Made by a program: the position numbers and the translations under genes. Shown here piece after piece: positions 27,051 to 35,686 of a stretch of DNA of 58,335 nt. Source of the DNA: Alkalilimnicola ehrlichii. GTDB taxonomy: Bacteria > Pseudomonadota > Gammaproteobacteria > Nitrococcales > AK92. The notes beneath the pieces are model-generated. The model saw nothing but the letters and a program-made list of their open reading frames with translations, ran no database searches and was not told the origin of the DNA. Location: the NCBI RefSeq assembly GCF_003399765.1, contig NZ_NFZV01000027.1, positions 1 to 58,335 on the forward strand, read 5' to 3'. The number at the start of each line of letters is the position of its first letter. Position 1 is the stretch's first letter.

Positions 27051-29585
27051 CTAGCGCTCGTCAGCCCCTGCGTCGCTATACCGGAATACGGTGGTATGGA
27101 ACCAAGCCGAGGGGCGTTGCGGCAAGGGTTGCGCCTCGCCGCTGACCAAGAGGACCTGCGCGTGGCTCACTACCGAGATCGCGGCGCTGCCTTGCCCAAA
27201 CAGCCCGCTGGCCCAGGTGATGGCCGGAGCGTCGTCGTGCCAGCTCCACAAGGCAAAACCCGGCCAGTTGGGGAAGGCGGGGCTTGCGTGATCGAAGGCG
27301 AGCGTTTTGAGTTCCGCCTGTGCGGGCACGCGCCAGTCGTCGATACCGCACAGCGCTTCCGAGCGGACTAATTGGACATGGGTGGCGAGGTCGCAGGCTT
27401 CCCGTTCGCAGTTGTCGTTCCCGTAAGTCGGGTGCCGATAACGGTGCTCTGCCGAATAACGCCCCGCCTCGGTGGGGACGACCCAAGTCAGCCCGCTCAT
27501 TTGGTCGCGCACGCAGGCCCAAGGGGTTGTTTGGTAGTCGTTGTTCGCCACAATCTGGCCCGAGCTGTCCAGTCGGTCGAACAGTTCTCCGGCGAGCCAG
27601 CGTTCGGCGCGCTCGCGGGCTGCCTGCGCTGCGTCCAGGCTTGCCAGCCGCGCTGCGCGTTCGTCTGCCGATAAAGCAAGCGAGTCCTGTGCTAACAAGA
27701 GGCGCTCCAGGCCTTCTCGGCTGGTCTGCTGTTGTGCCCAGTCGAGGGGCGTGTGCCCGCGTGCGTCCGCCTGGTTAAGGTCGGCACCGGCGGCAAGCAG
27801 TAAGCGGGCGGTCTCGGTGTGCCCGTTACGGACTGCGCGGATCAGCGCCGTATCGCCGGCGGCGTCCGGCTCAGAAACCGGAGCGCCCGCATTGACTAGA
27901 ACGCGAAGGCTGTCGATGGCTCCGGCATCCACGGCGGCTGTAAGGGGCGAGTGCCGACTGGGTGCAAGCGTTAGGCTCGCGCCTTGCTGTATGAGCCAGG
28001 TGACCATGCCGACATTGTCGCCACGGATGGCTGCGAGCAGAGCGGTCGTATCGCCGACGACGGTATCGACATCGACGCCGGCGTTGACGAAACGTCGGGC
28101 CGTCCGGCGGTCGTGCTCGGCTGCCGCTAGTATCCAGGTCTGGCGGAAGCCTTCCGAAGCCGGGTCCGCCTGCTTCAGGGCACGCCTGAGCAATGCGCGA
28201 TCGCCGGTGTCGAGCGCTAGCGTCAGGGCCTCGTTAATCAGCTCATCGGCTTCTCTGTTGCGGTCGATCCGGCGCAGCAGCTCGACTGCCTTCATCGGGT
28301 CGCGCTTGATGCCGTGTTCGCCGGTAGTATGAGCGCGGGCGAGCCAGGCTATCCCGTTGTGATCTCCATATTCGGCAGCCCAAATGTACCACTGCACGGC
28401 TGCTTCGGGATCTTTCGGGAACCCATATCGCCCCTGTTCCAGACCGGTGGCCGCCCAATAGAATTGGTAAGGATCGCCCAGCTCTCCTGCACGGCGATAC
28501 CAGACGAGCGCGGTGTCGAGGTCGCCGTCATGTCGGTACCTGTCGGCTAGCGCCTCCGCCGCCTTCGGGTGCCCATTCTCCGCCGCTCGATAGAGCCAAG
28601 CCGCCGCTTGAACGCGGTCGTCAGGCTCCTCGGGGAAGTAAAACCAATAGCGGTCGCCGACTTCGTGTTGGGCCATCGCCAGCCCGTTTTCGGCAGCATC
28701 TAGGATAAGCGTCCGTGCCAGCTCCTCCTGCGGGTAATCGTTGCTGCCTTGCCGAAGGAGGGCGGTGGTGGCGTAGAGGTACTGCGTGAGCGGGTCGGGG
28801 CGGTGGAACGCGCGTTGACGCAGGTAGGCAAGGTCGTGCTCGTTGGCTTCGCGCACTGACCACCGCTGTGAGTGCCACGCCAGGGCTTTGCCCATGTCAT
28901 ACAGCGGCGATGCCGGATCGGCGTACCGTTCGAGGAGGCGGAATGCAGCCGCCGGATGTTCGCTCGCAGCCAGATAGGCCGCTTCGACTAACGAATAGTC
29001 GACCCGCCAGCGCTTGGACTCCTCTATGCGGCCAAGGAGGTAATAGGCCATCGGGTCGTCGACATAGCTATCGAGTTGCCTGGGGTCGGCAAGGGCGCCG
29101 AGCGTGGGCGCGTAAGTGCTCCGCCGTTGCGGCCGTTCGAGCAATAGGGTGGCGAATACTTCCGCATCGCCCCGTGCCCGGGCCAGCTCCGCCGGGGTGA
29201 AACCGTGCCGGTTCCGTTGTTCGACGCTGGCCCCTTTTTTCAGCAACTGTCGTACAAGCTCGGGGTCGCCGGCGTAGACGGCTGAGAACAGGATGGAGTC
29301 GCCGTTATGGGTCGTGCCGTGAGGATCCGCGCCGTGTTCGAGCAGCAGCTTTGCCAGCGATCGGTTGTTTTGAGTAATAGCCAGTTCCAGCGAACTCCAA
29401 CCGTCTTGCCGCCTGAGGTCTGCCGGTACTCCGCGTTGCAGTTGCCGCTCAAGGTATGCCGCATCGCCTTCGTTGAGCGCTTGAAACCAAGCCGCTGTAT
29501 CGATGTCTCCGGGCATCGTTGCGGTGGAGGCGCAGCCGGTTAGCCATAACAGCCCGAGTAGAAGTACGAATCCGTTTACTCGCAT
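27051..29585 (-). CDS. Ankyrin/Sel1-repeat lipoprotein with C-terminal DUF1566 domain
   Basis: An 844-residue exported protein. The lipoprotein signal is LLLGLLWLTGCAS, so I start at ATG 29585, whose first codons overlap the stop of the upstream ankyrin gene (ATGCGAGTAA). In order: ankyrin repeats (residues ~30-130, such as LAKLLLEHGADPHG), a long Sel1/TPR-like region (~150-450; WLYRAAENGHPKAAEALADRY), a second ankyrin block (~500-630; GHTETARLLLAAGADLNQAD), and a DUF1566 (Lcl-type) end with MSGLTWVVP and GIDDWRVPAQAEL. It is likely periplasmic and membrane-anchored, working with the ankyrin protein made just before it. Function unknown. Confidence 0.8.
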   Translation of the reverse strand: MRVNGFVLLLGLLWLTGCASTATMPGDIDTAAWFQALNEGDAAYLERQLQRGVPADLRRQDGWSSLELAITQNNRSLAKLLLEHGADPHGTTHNGDSILFSAVYAGDPELVRQLLKKGASVEQRNRHGFTPAELARARGDAEVFATLLLERPQRRSTYAPTLGALADPRQLDSYVDDPMAYYLLGRIEESKRWRVDYSLVEAAYLAASEHPAAAFRLLERYADPASPLYDMGKALAWHSQRWSVREANEHDLAYLRQRAFHRPDPLTQYLYATTALLRQGSNDYPQEELARTLILDAAENGLAMAQHEVGDRYWFYFPEEPDDRVQAAAWLYRAAENGHPKAAEALADRYRHDGDLDTALVWYRRAGELGDPYQFYWAATGLEQGRYGFPKDPEAAVQWYIWAAEYGDHNGIAWLARAHTTGEHGIKRDPMKAVELLRRIDRNREADELINEALTLALDTGDRALLRRALKQADPASEGFRQTWILAAAEHDRRTARRFVNAGVDVDTVVGDTTALLAAIRGDNVGMVTWLIQQGASLTLAPSRHSPLTAAVDAGAIDSLRVLVNAGAPVSEPDAAGDTALIRAVRNGHTETARLLLAAGADLNQADARGHTPLDWAQQQTSREGLERLLLAQDSLALSADERAARLASLDAAQAARERAERWLAGELFDRLDSSGQIVANNDYQTTPWACVRDQMSGLTWVVPTEAGRYSAEHRYRHPTYGNDNCEREACDLATHVQLVRSEALCGIDDWRVPAQAELKTLAFDHASPAFPNWPGFALWSWHDDAPAITWASGLFGQGSAAISVVSHAQVLLVSGEAQPLPQRPSAWFHTTVFRYSDAGADER

Positions 29586-31918
29586 CGTTCTGCGCCTCCT
29601 GCGATCAACAGTGCCTTGACGCTTGTGTTGCGGGCGATATCCAACGCGGCTTGGCCCTGGTTGTCCCGCGAGCATATCGAGGCGCCTCCGAGCAGCAGTT
29701 GTACGATGGCATCTTCGTTGCCTACGCGAGCAGCTAACATAAGCGGGGTGGTGCCGGAACGATCGGTTCGATCCGGATAGGCGCCGGCTTCCAGCAAATA
29801 GTCCACGACTTCCAGCCAGTTTTCCTGGATCGCGACGTGAAGAGGCGTGTCGCCTTGATCGTACCTCCCCATCTGCGGCTGCTCGAGCGACGGGCCGTTG
29901 GGGTCGGCGCCGTGCTCGATCAGCAGTTCGACGAAGTACGGTTGTATGTTTGCTACCGCGTGCATTAACGGCGTCCAGCCGCTCTGGAAGCCGTTCCAGT
30001 CGTTAGCGCGTTGTTCGGTGTCGGCACCGTCGTTGAGCAGCGCGCGTACGCTGTTGGGGCTGTATTGGGTGATGGCGTAGGACAGGGGGTCCAGGTGATT
30101 GCAGGTCGGTGTTGAGTCGACCAAATCTTGCAGCAGACGCCAAGCTCCGACTCGGTCCCTTCGTAGGGCGCTGCAGTAGCGGCTTAGCGCTTCTGTCTGA
30201 TCGAATTCGACCTCGGCGCCATGAGCCAAAAGCAGTTCCAGGATTTCCCGCCGCCCCTGCTCCAGGGCGATATCGACAGCGTTCTTTCGATAAGCCTGGT
30301 TTTCGCCACTGCCCAGGTTTGCGCCGTGGGTAATGAGCGTTTCGACGATATCGGTTTTTCCGTACTCGATGGCTGTGAACAGGGCGTTGCTGTGGCGGTG
30401 GCCTTCGCCGTACTCGATAGGGGCGCCTTGCGCCAGCAGTGCCGACACCAAGGGTTGGTTCCCCTTTTCGATGGCGGCGTTTAGAAGCGTCGCCTGGAGA
30501 TAGGCGGTATCGTCGTCCGCCGGGAGACGATCGTAGGCCAGTAGCGCAACCGCGTTGTGGCCTCTCTCTATGGCGCATTCCAGGGCGTCGGTTATTCCCC
30601 AAGCGGTGATGCCGATGGAAGCGCCTGCTTGCATGAGCTGTAACATGAGCTCGCCCATGCCCTGGTCGCAGGCGAGGTGGGCCACCGATTGTCTTTCGTG
30701 TCGATGGGGGAATACGCTTGCGTTCGGGTTGGCGCCGGCGGCGAGCAGTTCGCGCGCGAGTGACTCGTTGCCTTGGGCAATGGCGATAGCAAGCGGCGTA
30801 TGGCCGTCGACGCTGACCTCAAGCGCTATGCCGGGCTGGGCGAGTAGCCACTGCGTCATGAGTGCCCGTTCCTCGGCGATAGCGGTACCGAGTAGGTGGC
30901 CCCAGTTGCTGCCGGAAGCGTCTGTCAAGGGAGCGATGCGGGCCAGTATGTCTTTTTCGAGTTCGGAATCCTGGCGTAGCGCGGCACTTGTCAGAATATC
31001 GTAAAGCCGGCCGGCAGCGACGAAGGTGTCCAGGCGATTTGTTTGCAGCAGAAGCCGGAGCGTCTCATGATCCCCATACTGGATATTGCGGGCGATGCGG
31101 GTCAGCTGCTCCTCGGAAAGCCGTAGCGTCGTGTCCTGCAACGAGGCCTCTAGCATCGAGCGGTTGGAAAACCGCAGTGCCAGATCTAGCCGTTGATCGC
31201 CGGAGAGGTTGTCGGCGTAGCCTTGGTCGAGGAAGTAGCGGATATTGCGGTCTTGGCGAGAGCCGAATGCGGCGTCGAGCAGGGTGGCCTTGTCGTCGTT
31301 GTCGAGTTGCTCCGGACCGACGTTCAGCGAGCGCAGGAACGGGAACATCGCGGCAGGATCGCCGTAGCCCTGGGCCGTGTGTTTTAGTAGGTCAAGTTGT
31401 TGTTCCGGGGTGTCCGGCAGAGGAATGCCGTGCGCCAGTAAGCGTTCGACAACCGCGGTATTGCCGCCGTAAACGGCGGCGGCAAGAATGCGGTTTTCGT
31501 CGCGTTGTAGTTCGCCGTGGTCGTCTCGAAAGCCCAGCGCGGTATCCGATCCGAGGGCGAGGCTCGATTCGAGAATTCGCAGCGACCCTCCTAGAGCGGC
31601 GGCATAGGCCAACGGAACGCCTTCGATAGGGCTGAATGCGGGGTTGGCGCCTTGCTCGAACAGGTACTCGGCGATGTCCGTTTCGCCCGCTCCGAGGGCA
31701 AAGATTAACGGCACCGTCAGCTCGGAACTGCGCCACCAATAGGATTCCGGCATGACCCAGACGGTGTTGACGTTCGCGCCTTTGGCGACGGCGGCTTGCA
31801 CCTCTTCGAGAGAGCCGGCTTCGATGGCCTCGAAGAGCGAGCGGTCCGGCCCGGCAGCCGCTTTGCCCGCGAGCAGGCAAAAGCATAGGGCTGCAAGGTA
31901 GATACGGCGAAACTTCAT
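29576..31918 (-). CDS. Secreted ankyrin-repeat protein
   Basis: A 780-residue protein with a cleavable signal peptide (LAALCFCLLAGKAAAG) followed by ankyrin repeats nearly throughout. Clear examples are ETDIAEYLFEQGANPAF, PLVSALLAQGAPIEY, PYFVELLIEHGADPNG and NWLEVVDYLLEAGAYPD. Ankyrin stacks bind other proteins. Periplasmic ankyrin proteins are less common than cytosolic ones. The gene overlaps the Sel1/ankyrin lipoprotein gene by 10 bases, which argues for a two-protein complex. I cannot tell a specific role. Confidence 0.82.
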   Translation of the reverse strand: MKFRRIYLAALCFCLLAGKAAAGPDRSLFEAIEAGSLEEVQAAVAKGANVNTVWVMPESYWWRSSELTVPLIFALGAGETDIAEYLFEQGANPAFSPIEGVPLAYAAALGGSLRILESSLALGSDTALGFRDDHGELQRDENRILAAAVYGGNTAVVERLLAHGIPLPDTPEQQLDLLKHTAQGYGDPAAMFPFLRSLNVGPEQLDNDDKATLLDAAFGSRQDRNIRYFLDQGYADNLSGDQRLDLALRFSNRSMLEASLQDTTLRLSEEQLTRIARNIQYGDHETLRLLLQTNRLDTFVAAGRLYDILTSAALRQDSELEKDILARIAPLTDASGSNWGHLLGTAIAEERALMTQWLLAQPGIALEVSVDGHTPLAIAIAQGNESLARELLAAGANPNASVFPHRHERQSVAHLACDQGMGELMLQLMQAGASIGITAWGITDALECAIERGHNAVALLAYDRLPADDDTAYLQATLLNAAIEKGNQPLVSALLAQGAPIEYGEGHRHSNALFTAIEYGKTDIVETLITHGANLGSGENQAYRKNAVDIALEQGRREILELLLAHGAEVEFDQTEALSRYCSALRRDRVGAWRLLQDLVDSTPTCNHLDPLSYAITQYSPNSVRALLNDGADTEQRANDWNGFQSGWTPLMHAVANIQPYFVELLIEHGADPNGPSLEQPQMGRYDQGDTPLHVAIQENWLEVVDYLLEAGAYPDRTDRSGTTPLMLAARVGNEDAIVQLLLGGASICSRDNQGQAALDIARNTSVKALLIAGGAERCE

Positions 31919-32358
31919 GTTGCGCGCTTTCCTTGTTCTTTATGATTCTTTCCGACCCGCGATCAAGCCGCGGACGCAGGTTGATACGGGCTCGTGACTT
32001 GAAAAAGGTGGGCGGTTAGGTCAAAGGCCGATTGGCAAGTGTCAACTTGTCGAGGCGCTGCCGATAGTGCCGTTAAATAAGCGTTTGTCAGTTTTCGGCG
32101 GTGAAGACTTATTGTGCACCAGAGGTGCTTCTTCCCCATAAAAAGGCGGGGGGATATTCCTTTATTAGTGCCATGTTGTCAATTGAATTTGGTACTCTTC
32201 GCGCCGGGATGAGCAAGGCGCGATATTGCCGTGTTTGGCAAGGACTACGGCGATGGCTGGCCTGCTTGCTAGACGATGCCGCTCCTCGCGGCCAGAGGCA
32301 CTAAGGAATTGATCAGTGCCTCCTTAAGGAAGCTACAAGTAGAAGAAGGTTGCTTTGA
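31919..32358. other. Intergenic region, divergent promoters expected
   Basis: 440 bases between the divergent ankyrin and DUF3592 genes. Only short frames without ribosome sites are present, and it is more AT-rich than the flanks around 32090-32200. Two unpaired GTGCCTCC/GGAGGCAC-like motifs occur but give no stable hairpin. No RNA gene recognised. Confidence 0.4.
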
Positions 32359-33069
32359 ATGAAGATCTTAAAAGTCGTTCCGCCGTTGTTTCTCTTTATC
32401 GGCCTTTCGGCTCTCGTCGGGGCGGGGGTTACCGGGTACAACAGCTATCGGTTTGTAACGACGGCGGAACCGACGGTAGGCGTTGTGCTGGAAGTCCGGC
32501 GAGAGATCGGGCGCGATTCGGACGGAAACCAGACGGTTCGCTATTACCCGGTGGTGAGGTATCAAGGGCCGAACGGCATGGCAACTTACCGAAGCCGTTC
32601 CGGTTCGAGTTCTCCTCGTTTCAGCGTCGGCGAGCTGGTGCCAATGCTCTACGATCCGGCGAATCCCAGAAATGTGCGCATGGACGACTTTTTCGACCTA
32701 TGGACGGCCACGGTGTTGTTCTCCGTTTTCGGGGTGATCTTCACACTGGTGGGGGGAAGCGCGGTTTTCGTCTTTGTGCGGCGGGCGAATATCGTCAAAA
32801 CCCTGAAACGGAATGGCCATCGCGTGCGTGCGCGGATAGAGGGCGTAGGCCGTAATAACAGTCTACAGGTCAACGGCCGGTCGCCTTGGCGGATCAGCTG
32901 TCAATGGCACGATCCATCCACCCGGCGGGTGCATGTGTTCTTCAGCGATAATCTGTGGTTCGACCCCAGCCAGTACATTGAGAAAGGGCAGGAGGTCGAT
33001 GTGCTGGTCGACCTCCGCAACCCGAAGCGGCATTACGTGGATACGTCGTTCCTGCCGGCCGCGGGGTAA
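32359..33069 (+). CDS. DUF3592 membrane protein
   Basis: A 236-residue protein with an N-terminal helix (PPLFLFIGLSALVGAGVTGY), an extracytoplasmic beta domain (YYPVVRYQGPNG ... VPMLYDPANPRNVRMDDFF), a second helix (WTATVLFSVFGVIFTLVGG) and a second, cytosolic beta domain. The short LYDPxNP motif and the two-helix layout are characteristic of DUF3592. Function unknown. It is convergent with the seven-gene operon. Confidence 0.8.
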   Translation: MKILKVVPPLFLFIGLSALVGAGVTGYNSYRFVTTAEPTVGVVLEVRREIGRDSDGNQTVRYYPVVRYQGPNGMATYRSRSGSSSPRFSVGELVPMLYDPANPRNVRMDDFFDLWTATVLFSVFGVIFTLVGGSAVFVFVRRANIVKTLKRNGHRVRARIEGVGRNNSLQVNGRSPWRISCQWHDPSTRRVHVFFSDNLWFDPSQYIEKGQEVDVLVDLRNPKRHYVDTSFLPAAG

Positions 33070-33109
33070 CGACGCGCTTCCAATCGCAAGCACGGGGACG
33101 GTTCGTGCC

Positions 33110-34705
33110 CTACGCCGGCTTGGCCTGCCGTCCCTGACTCGCGACATTGATTAACCGCTGCCGCAGCATCGGGTAGTCCACTTTGGCGTTGTGCCGACGG
33201 TCCATGGGGATGCGGTCCAGCAGCACGACTCTGTCCAGCCTGGCCCAGGTGAGTCGGTAGCGCAGCTCGGCCAGGTCCAGGGTACTTTTCATTTCCACCG
33301 CCAGTAGGCGTTCGCCGTTGAGTTCGAGCAGCGCACAGGCCGTCACTGCCGGTAATTGCCGCGCCGCACATTCCACCGCAAACGGATAGAGAATCCCCTT
33401 GGCATCTTGAATGCGCGCACTGCTGCGGCCGAGCAGCCACAGGCGCCCCCGCTCGTCCAGGTAGCCGCTATCGCCGGTGCGATGCCAGCGGCGGCCGTCG
33501 ACCTCGAACTTGGTTTCGGCATCCCCCAGGCCTTGCAGATAACCGGGCAGGACGTGCTCGCCGCTGACTACGATTTCGCCGGGTTCGCCGGCGGGCAGAC
33601 ATTGCGCCTCGAACGCTTCTCGGGTGAACGGCTCCAAGGGGGTGCCCCAGCGCTCGGGTAGAATGCGCAGTTCGATCTCAGGTACCGGCGTTCCGGCCAG
33701 CAGTCCGCGACCGCCGACCATCGCGGTAATCTCTGCGGGCGAGATTTCCTCATGCGCCACATGTGCGATGGGCTCCGCCTCGGTGGAGCCGTACACGGCC
33801 GTGACCCGCGCTGCCGGTGCTACCTGCTGTAACCGCTCCAGCAAGTCGGGGAATACCGGCGCGCCGCCGGTGTAGATCTTTTTCAGCGCCGGGAGCGTAG
33901 TGGCGGTTGCGCGACAGTGTTCGACCAGCCGCTGAAAGAATGCCGGCGATGCTCCGCTACGGCTGGGCTGATGGCGTTGAATGTCGAGCAGCAGTCGGCG
34001 GGCGTTTATCCGCCCTGGGCTGCGTAGGTCCACGTTGGGAATCAGACTAGTGACGCCGGAAGCTAGGTTGGCGAGCACGAAGATGGGCAGGGTGCTTAGA
34101 TCGACTTCTCCGCTTTGCAGCGCCAGGCCGGCTTCCAGGGTTCTATGCTGCGCCATGAGAAAACCGTGGCTGCGGACGGCGGCCTTGGGTTCGCCCGTGC
34201 TGCCGCTGGTGAAGGTGAGCAGGGCAGGTGCGCTGTCCGGTAGTTCGACGGCCGGAGCCTGCGGGAGCTTTTCGGCGCTGGCAATGCGTTTGGCTCCCGG
34301 CACCCAGGCGCCGGTGCTGAATGCGAGCGGGATGCGGCGCAGGGCGGGCGATAGCAGCCTGAGCAGGTGCGCTTTGGGGCTGGCGATCAGTGCCCGGGGC
34401 GGATGGCGCCGGCAGCATCGTTCCATGTGCTCGCGACCCGTGCTGGGGTCGAGGAACATCGCGACCAAGCCCAGCCGGAATAAGGCGCTGAGCACCGTGT
34501 AGAGTTCGGCTGACATGGGTTGCAGGACTAGCACGGTATCGCCTTGCTTGAGGCCGTGCCGGTGCAGCCGGGTGGCCAGTCGGGCCGCTGCCTCGTTCAG
34601 TTCCCCGAAGCCGGTTGTGCGGGAGCGGCCGCGATGGTTGTCGATAATGGCCGCTTGGTTCGGCTGAGCATGTGCCCGCCGTTCGAGAATCTCGGCGATG
34701 TTCAT
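33110..34705 (-). CDS. OleC-like AMP-dependent acid ligase (last gene of lipid-like operon)
   Basis: A 531-residue ANL-superfamily enzyme. Motifs are LTFTSGSTGEPKAAVRSHG (P-loop), AVYGSTEAEPIAHV, HRTGDSGYLDERGRLWLLGR and a C-terminal YPM region with a Lys (NAKVDYPML). The TEAEPIA stretch and the LPIFVLANLASGVTSLIPN segment are closer to OleC-type beta-lactone synthetases/ligases than to ordinary acyl-CoA synthetases. It probably adenylates an acid made or modified in this operon. The ATG at 34705 overlaps the GNAT stop (ATGA). A CGTGC/GCACG hairpin past the stop may terminate the operon. Confidence 0.82.
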   Translation of the reverse strand: MNIAEILERRAHAQPNQAAIIDNHRGRSRTTGFGELNEAAARLATRLHRHGLKQGDTVLVLQPMSAELYTVLSALFRLGLVAMFLDPSTGREHMERCCRRHPPRALIASPKAHLLRLLSPALRRIPLAFSTGAWVPGAKRIASAEKLPQAPAVELPDSAPALLTFTSGSTGEPKAAVRSHGFLMAQHRTLEAGLALQSGEVDLSTLPIFVLANLASGVTSLIPNVDLRSPGRINARRLLLDIQRHQPSRSGASPAFFQRLVEHCRATATTLPALKKIYTGGAPVFPDLLERLQQVAPAARVTAVYGSTEAEPIAHVAHEEISPAEITAMVGGRGLLAGTPVPEIELRILPERWGTPLEPFTREAFEAQCLPAGEPGEIVVSGEHVLPGYLQGLGDAETKFEVDGRRWHRTGDSGYLDERGRLWLLGRSSARIQDAKGILYPFAVECAARQLPAVTACALLELNGERLLAVEMKSTLDLAELRYRLTWARLDRVVLLDRIPMDRRHNAKVDYPMLRQRLINVASQGRQAKPA

Positions 34706-35685
34706 GACGTGAGTCTCCGGCAGAGGAGTACGTAGCGCCGCATCGGTTCCCCATAGCGTTCGCTGATCCGACGGGAGCGGTTGGCGTCCACCATCAGGGC
34801 ATGGACGGCGCGTCGGTAGCCTAGCTCGCCCGCTCGCTGCTGAACCTTGGCGGTTAGCCAACCGCCGAGGCCGTTGCCACCCTGCTCGGGGTGAACCGCC
34901 AGCGTTTTCACGATGACCGTGTCTTGTTGAGAACGCAGCAGGTCGGGTAGAGCGAAGACGAAGCCGCAGAGTTCGTCGTCGCGCTCGGCCAGTAGGACGA
35001 GTTCTGGGTTAATCCGTGCTCGCAGTGGGCGGTACAGCGCCAGGAAGTCCTCTGCCGGCATGGCGTCGTAGAGGAAATTATCCCGAAAGCTGCTCAGGCT
35101 CAGCCGGTGGATGCGGCCTAACTCGGTGTCGAAGTCGTCGAGCCGCAGCGTGCGCAGGCGGTAACCTGCCGCCGTCAGCTTGGCGTCTAGCGCGGGTAGG
35201 TGCGGATCGGCGTGCGTCAGATCCGGATTCAGCCCCGAGCGGTAGCGGGCCAGGGTGTCGAAACCGGCCGCCTGCCAGTGTCGAGGCCATTCGGGCGGAT
35301 GCCAGGGCTCCATGAAGAAGGGCGTCTCGTCGCCGCGCTCGCTAACGAAACGGAACGAGCGCCAGGTGTTGCCGTCCATCGGACCTATGGCGACGGTGCA
35401 GCCTTGGTCGGCAAGTGCGTTGCATACGTGCTCTAGCAAGGTGCGCCCCGATTCGGCATCGGCGGCGCCGTAGTGGCCGATAACCCCCGGCCGTTCGTCC
35501 GGTAGGGGCGGTACGGTGCGCCACCATAACGAGCAACGGGCCAGGACGGTGTTGCGGTCAAACAGTACCCAGTGGGCGTCGGGGCGGTGGTGCTCCAACG
35601 CGTTTGCATCCCAGCCTGCCAGTTCCGGCGCCGGGGTGAGGGAAGCTAGCTCGGCGGCGGTGCGAATGTGTTTAAGTCTCGTCAT
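34702..35685 (-). CDS. GNAT-family acyltransferase in lipid-like operon
   Basis: A 327-residue protein with two GNAT-like halves. The C-terminal half has the acyl-CoA-binding pattern VIVKTLAVHPEQGGNGLGGWL, followed by a LGYRRAVHALMVDANRS helix. The N half has RTLLEHVCNALADQGCTVAIGP. Single-length GNATs are ~150 residues, so this is a double or extended form. It starts one base after the polyprenol kinase stop and overlaps the ligase start, so it is co-translated with both. It may N- or O-acylate the operon product; the acceptor is unknown. Confidence 0.8.
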   Translation of the reverse strand: MTRLKHIRTAAELASLTPAPELAGWDANALEHHRPDAHWVLFDRNTVLARCSLWWRTVPPLPDERPGVIGHYGAADAESGRTLLEHVCNALADQGCTVAIGPMDGNTWRSFRFVSERGDETPFFMEPWHPPEWPRHWQAAGFDTLARYRSGLNPDLTHADPHLPALDAKLTAAGYRLRTLRLDDFDTELGRIHRLSLSSFRDNFLYDAMPAEDFLALYRPLRARINPELVLLAERDDELCGFVFALPDLLRSQQDTVIVKTLAVHPEQGGNGLGGWLTAKVQQRAGELGYRRAVHALMVDANRSRRISERYGEPMRRYVLLCRRLTS

Positions 35686-35686
35686 G

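Noticed and set aside
27076-28332. Several long frames on both strands inside the Sel1/ankyrin gene
   Set aside because: Arg/Ala/Pro-rich composition and antisense position show that they are shadows of the GC-rich real frame.
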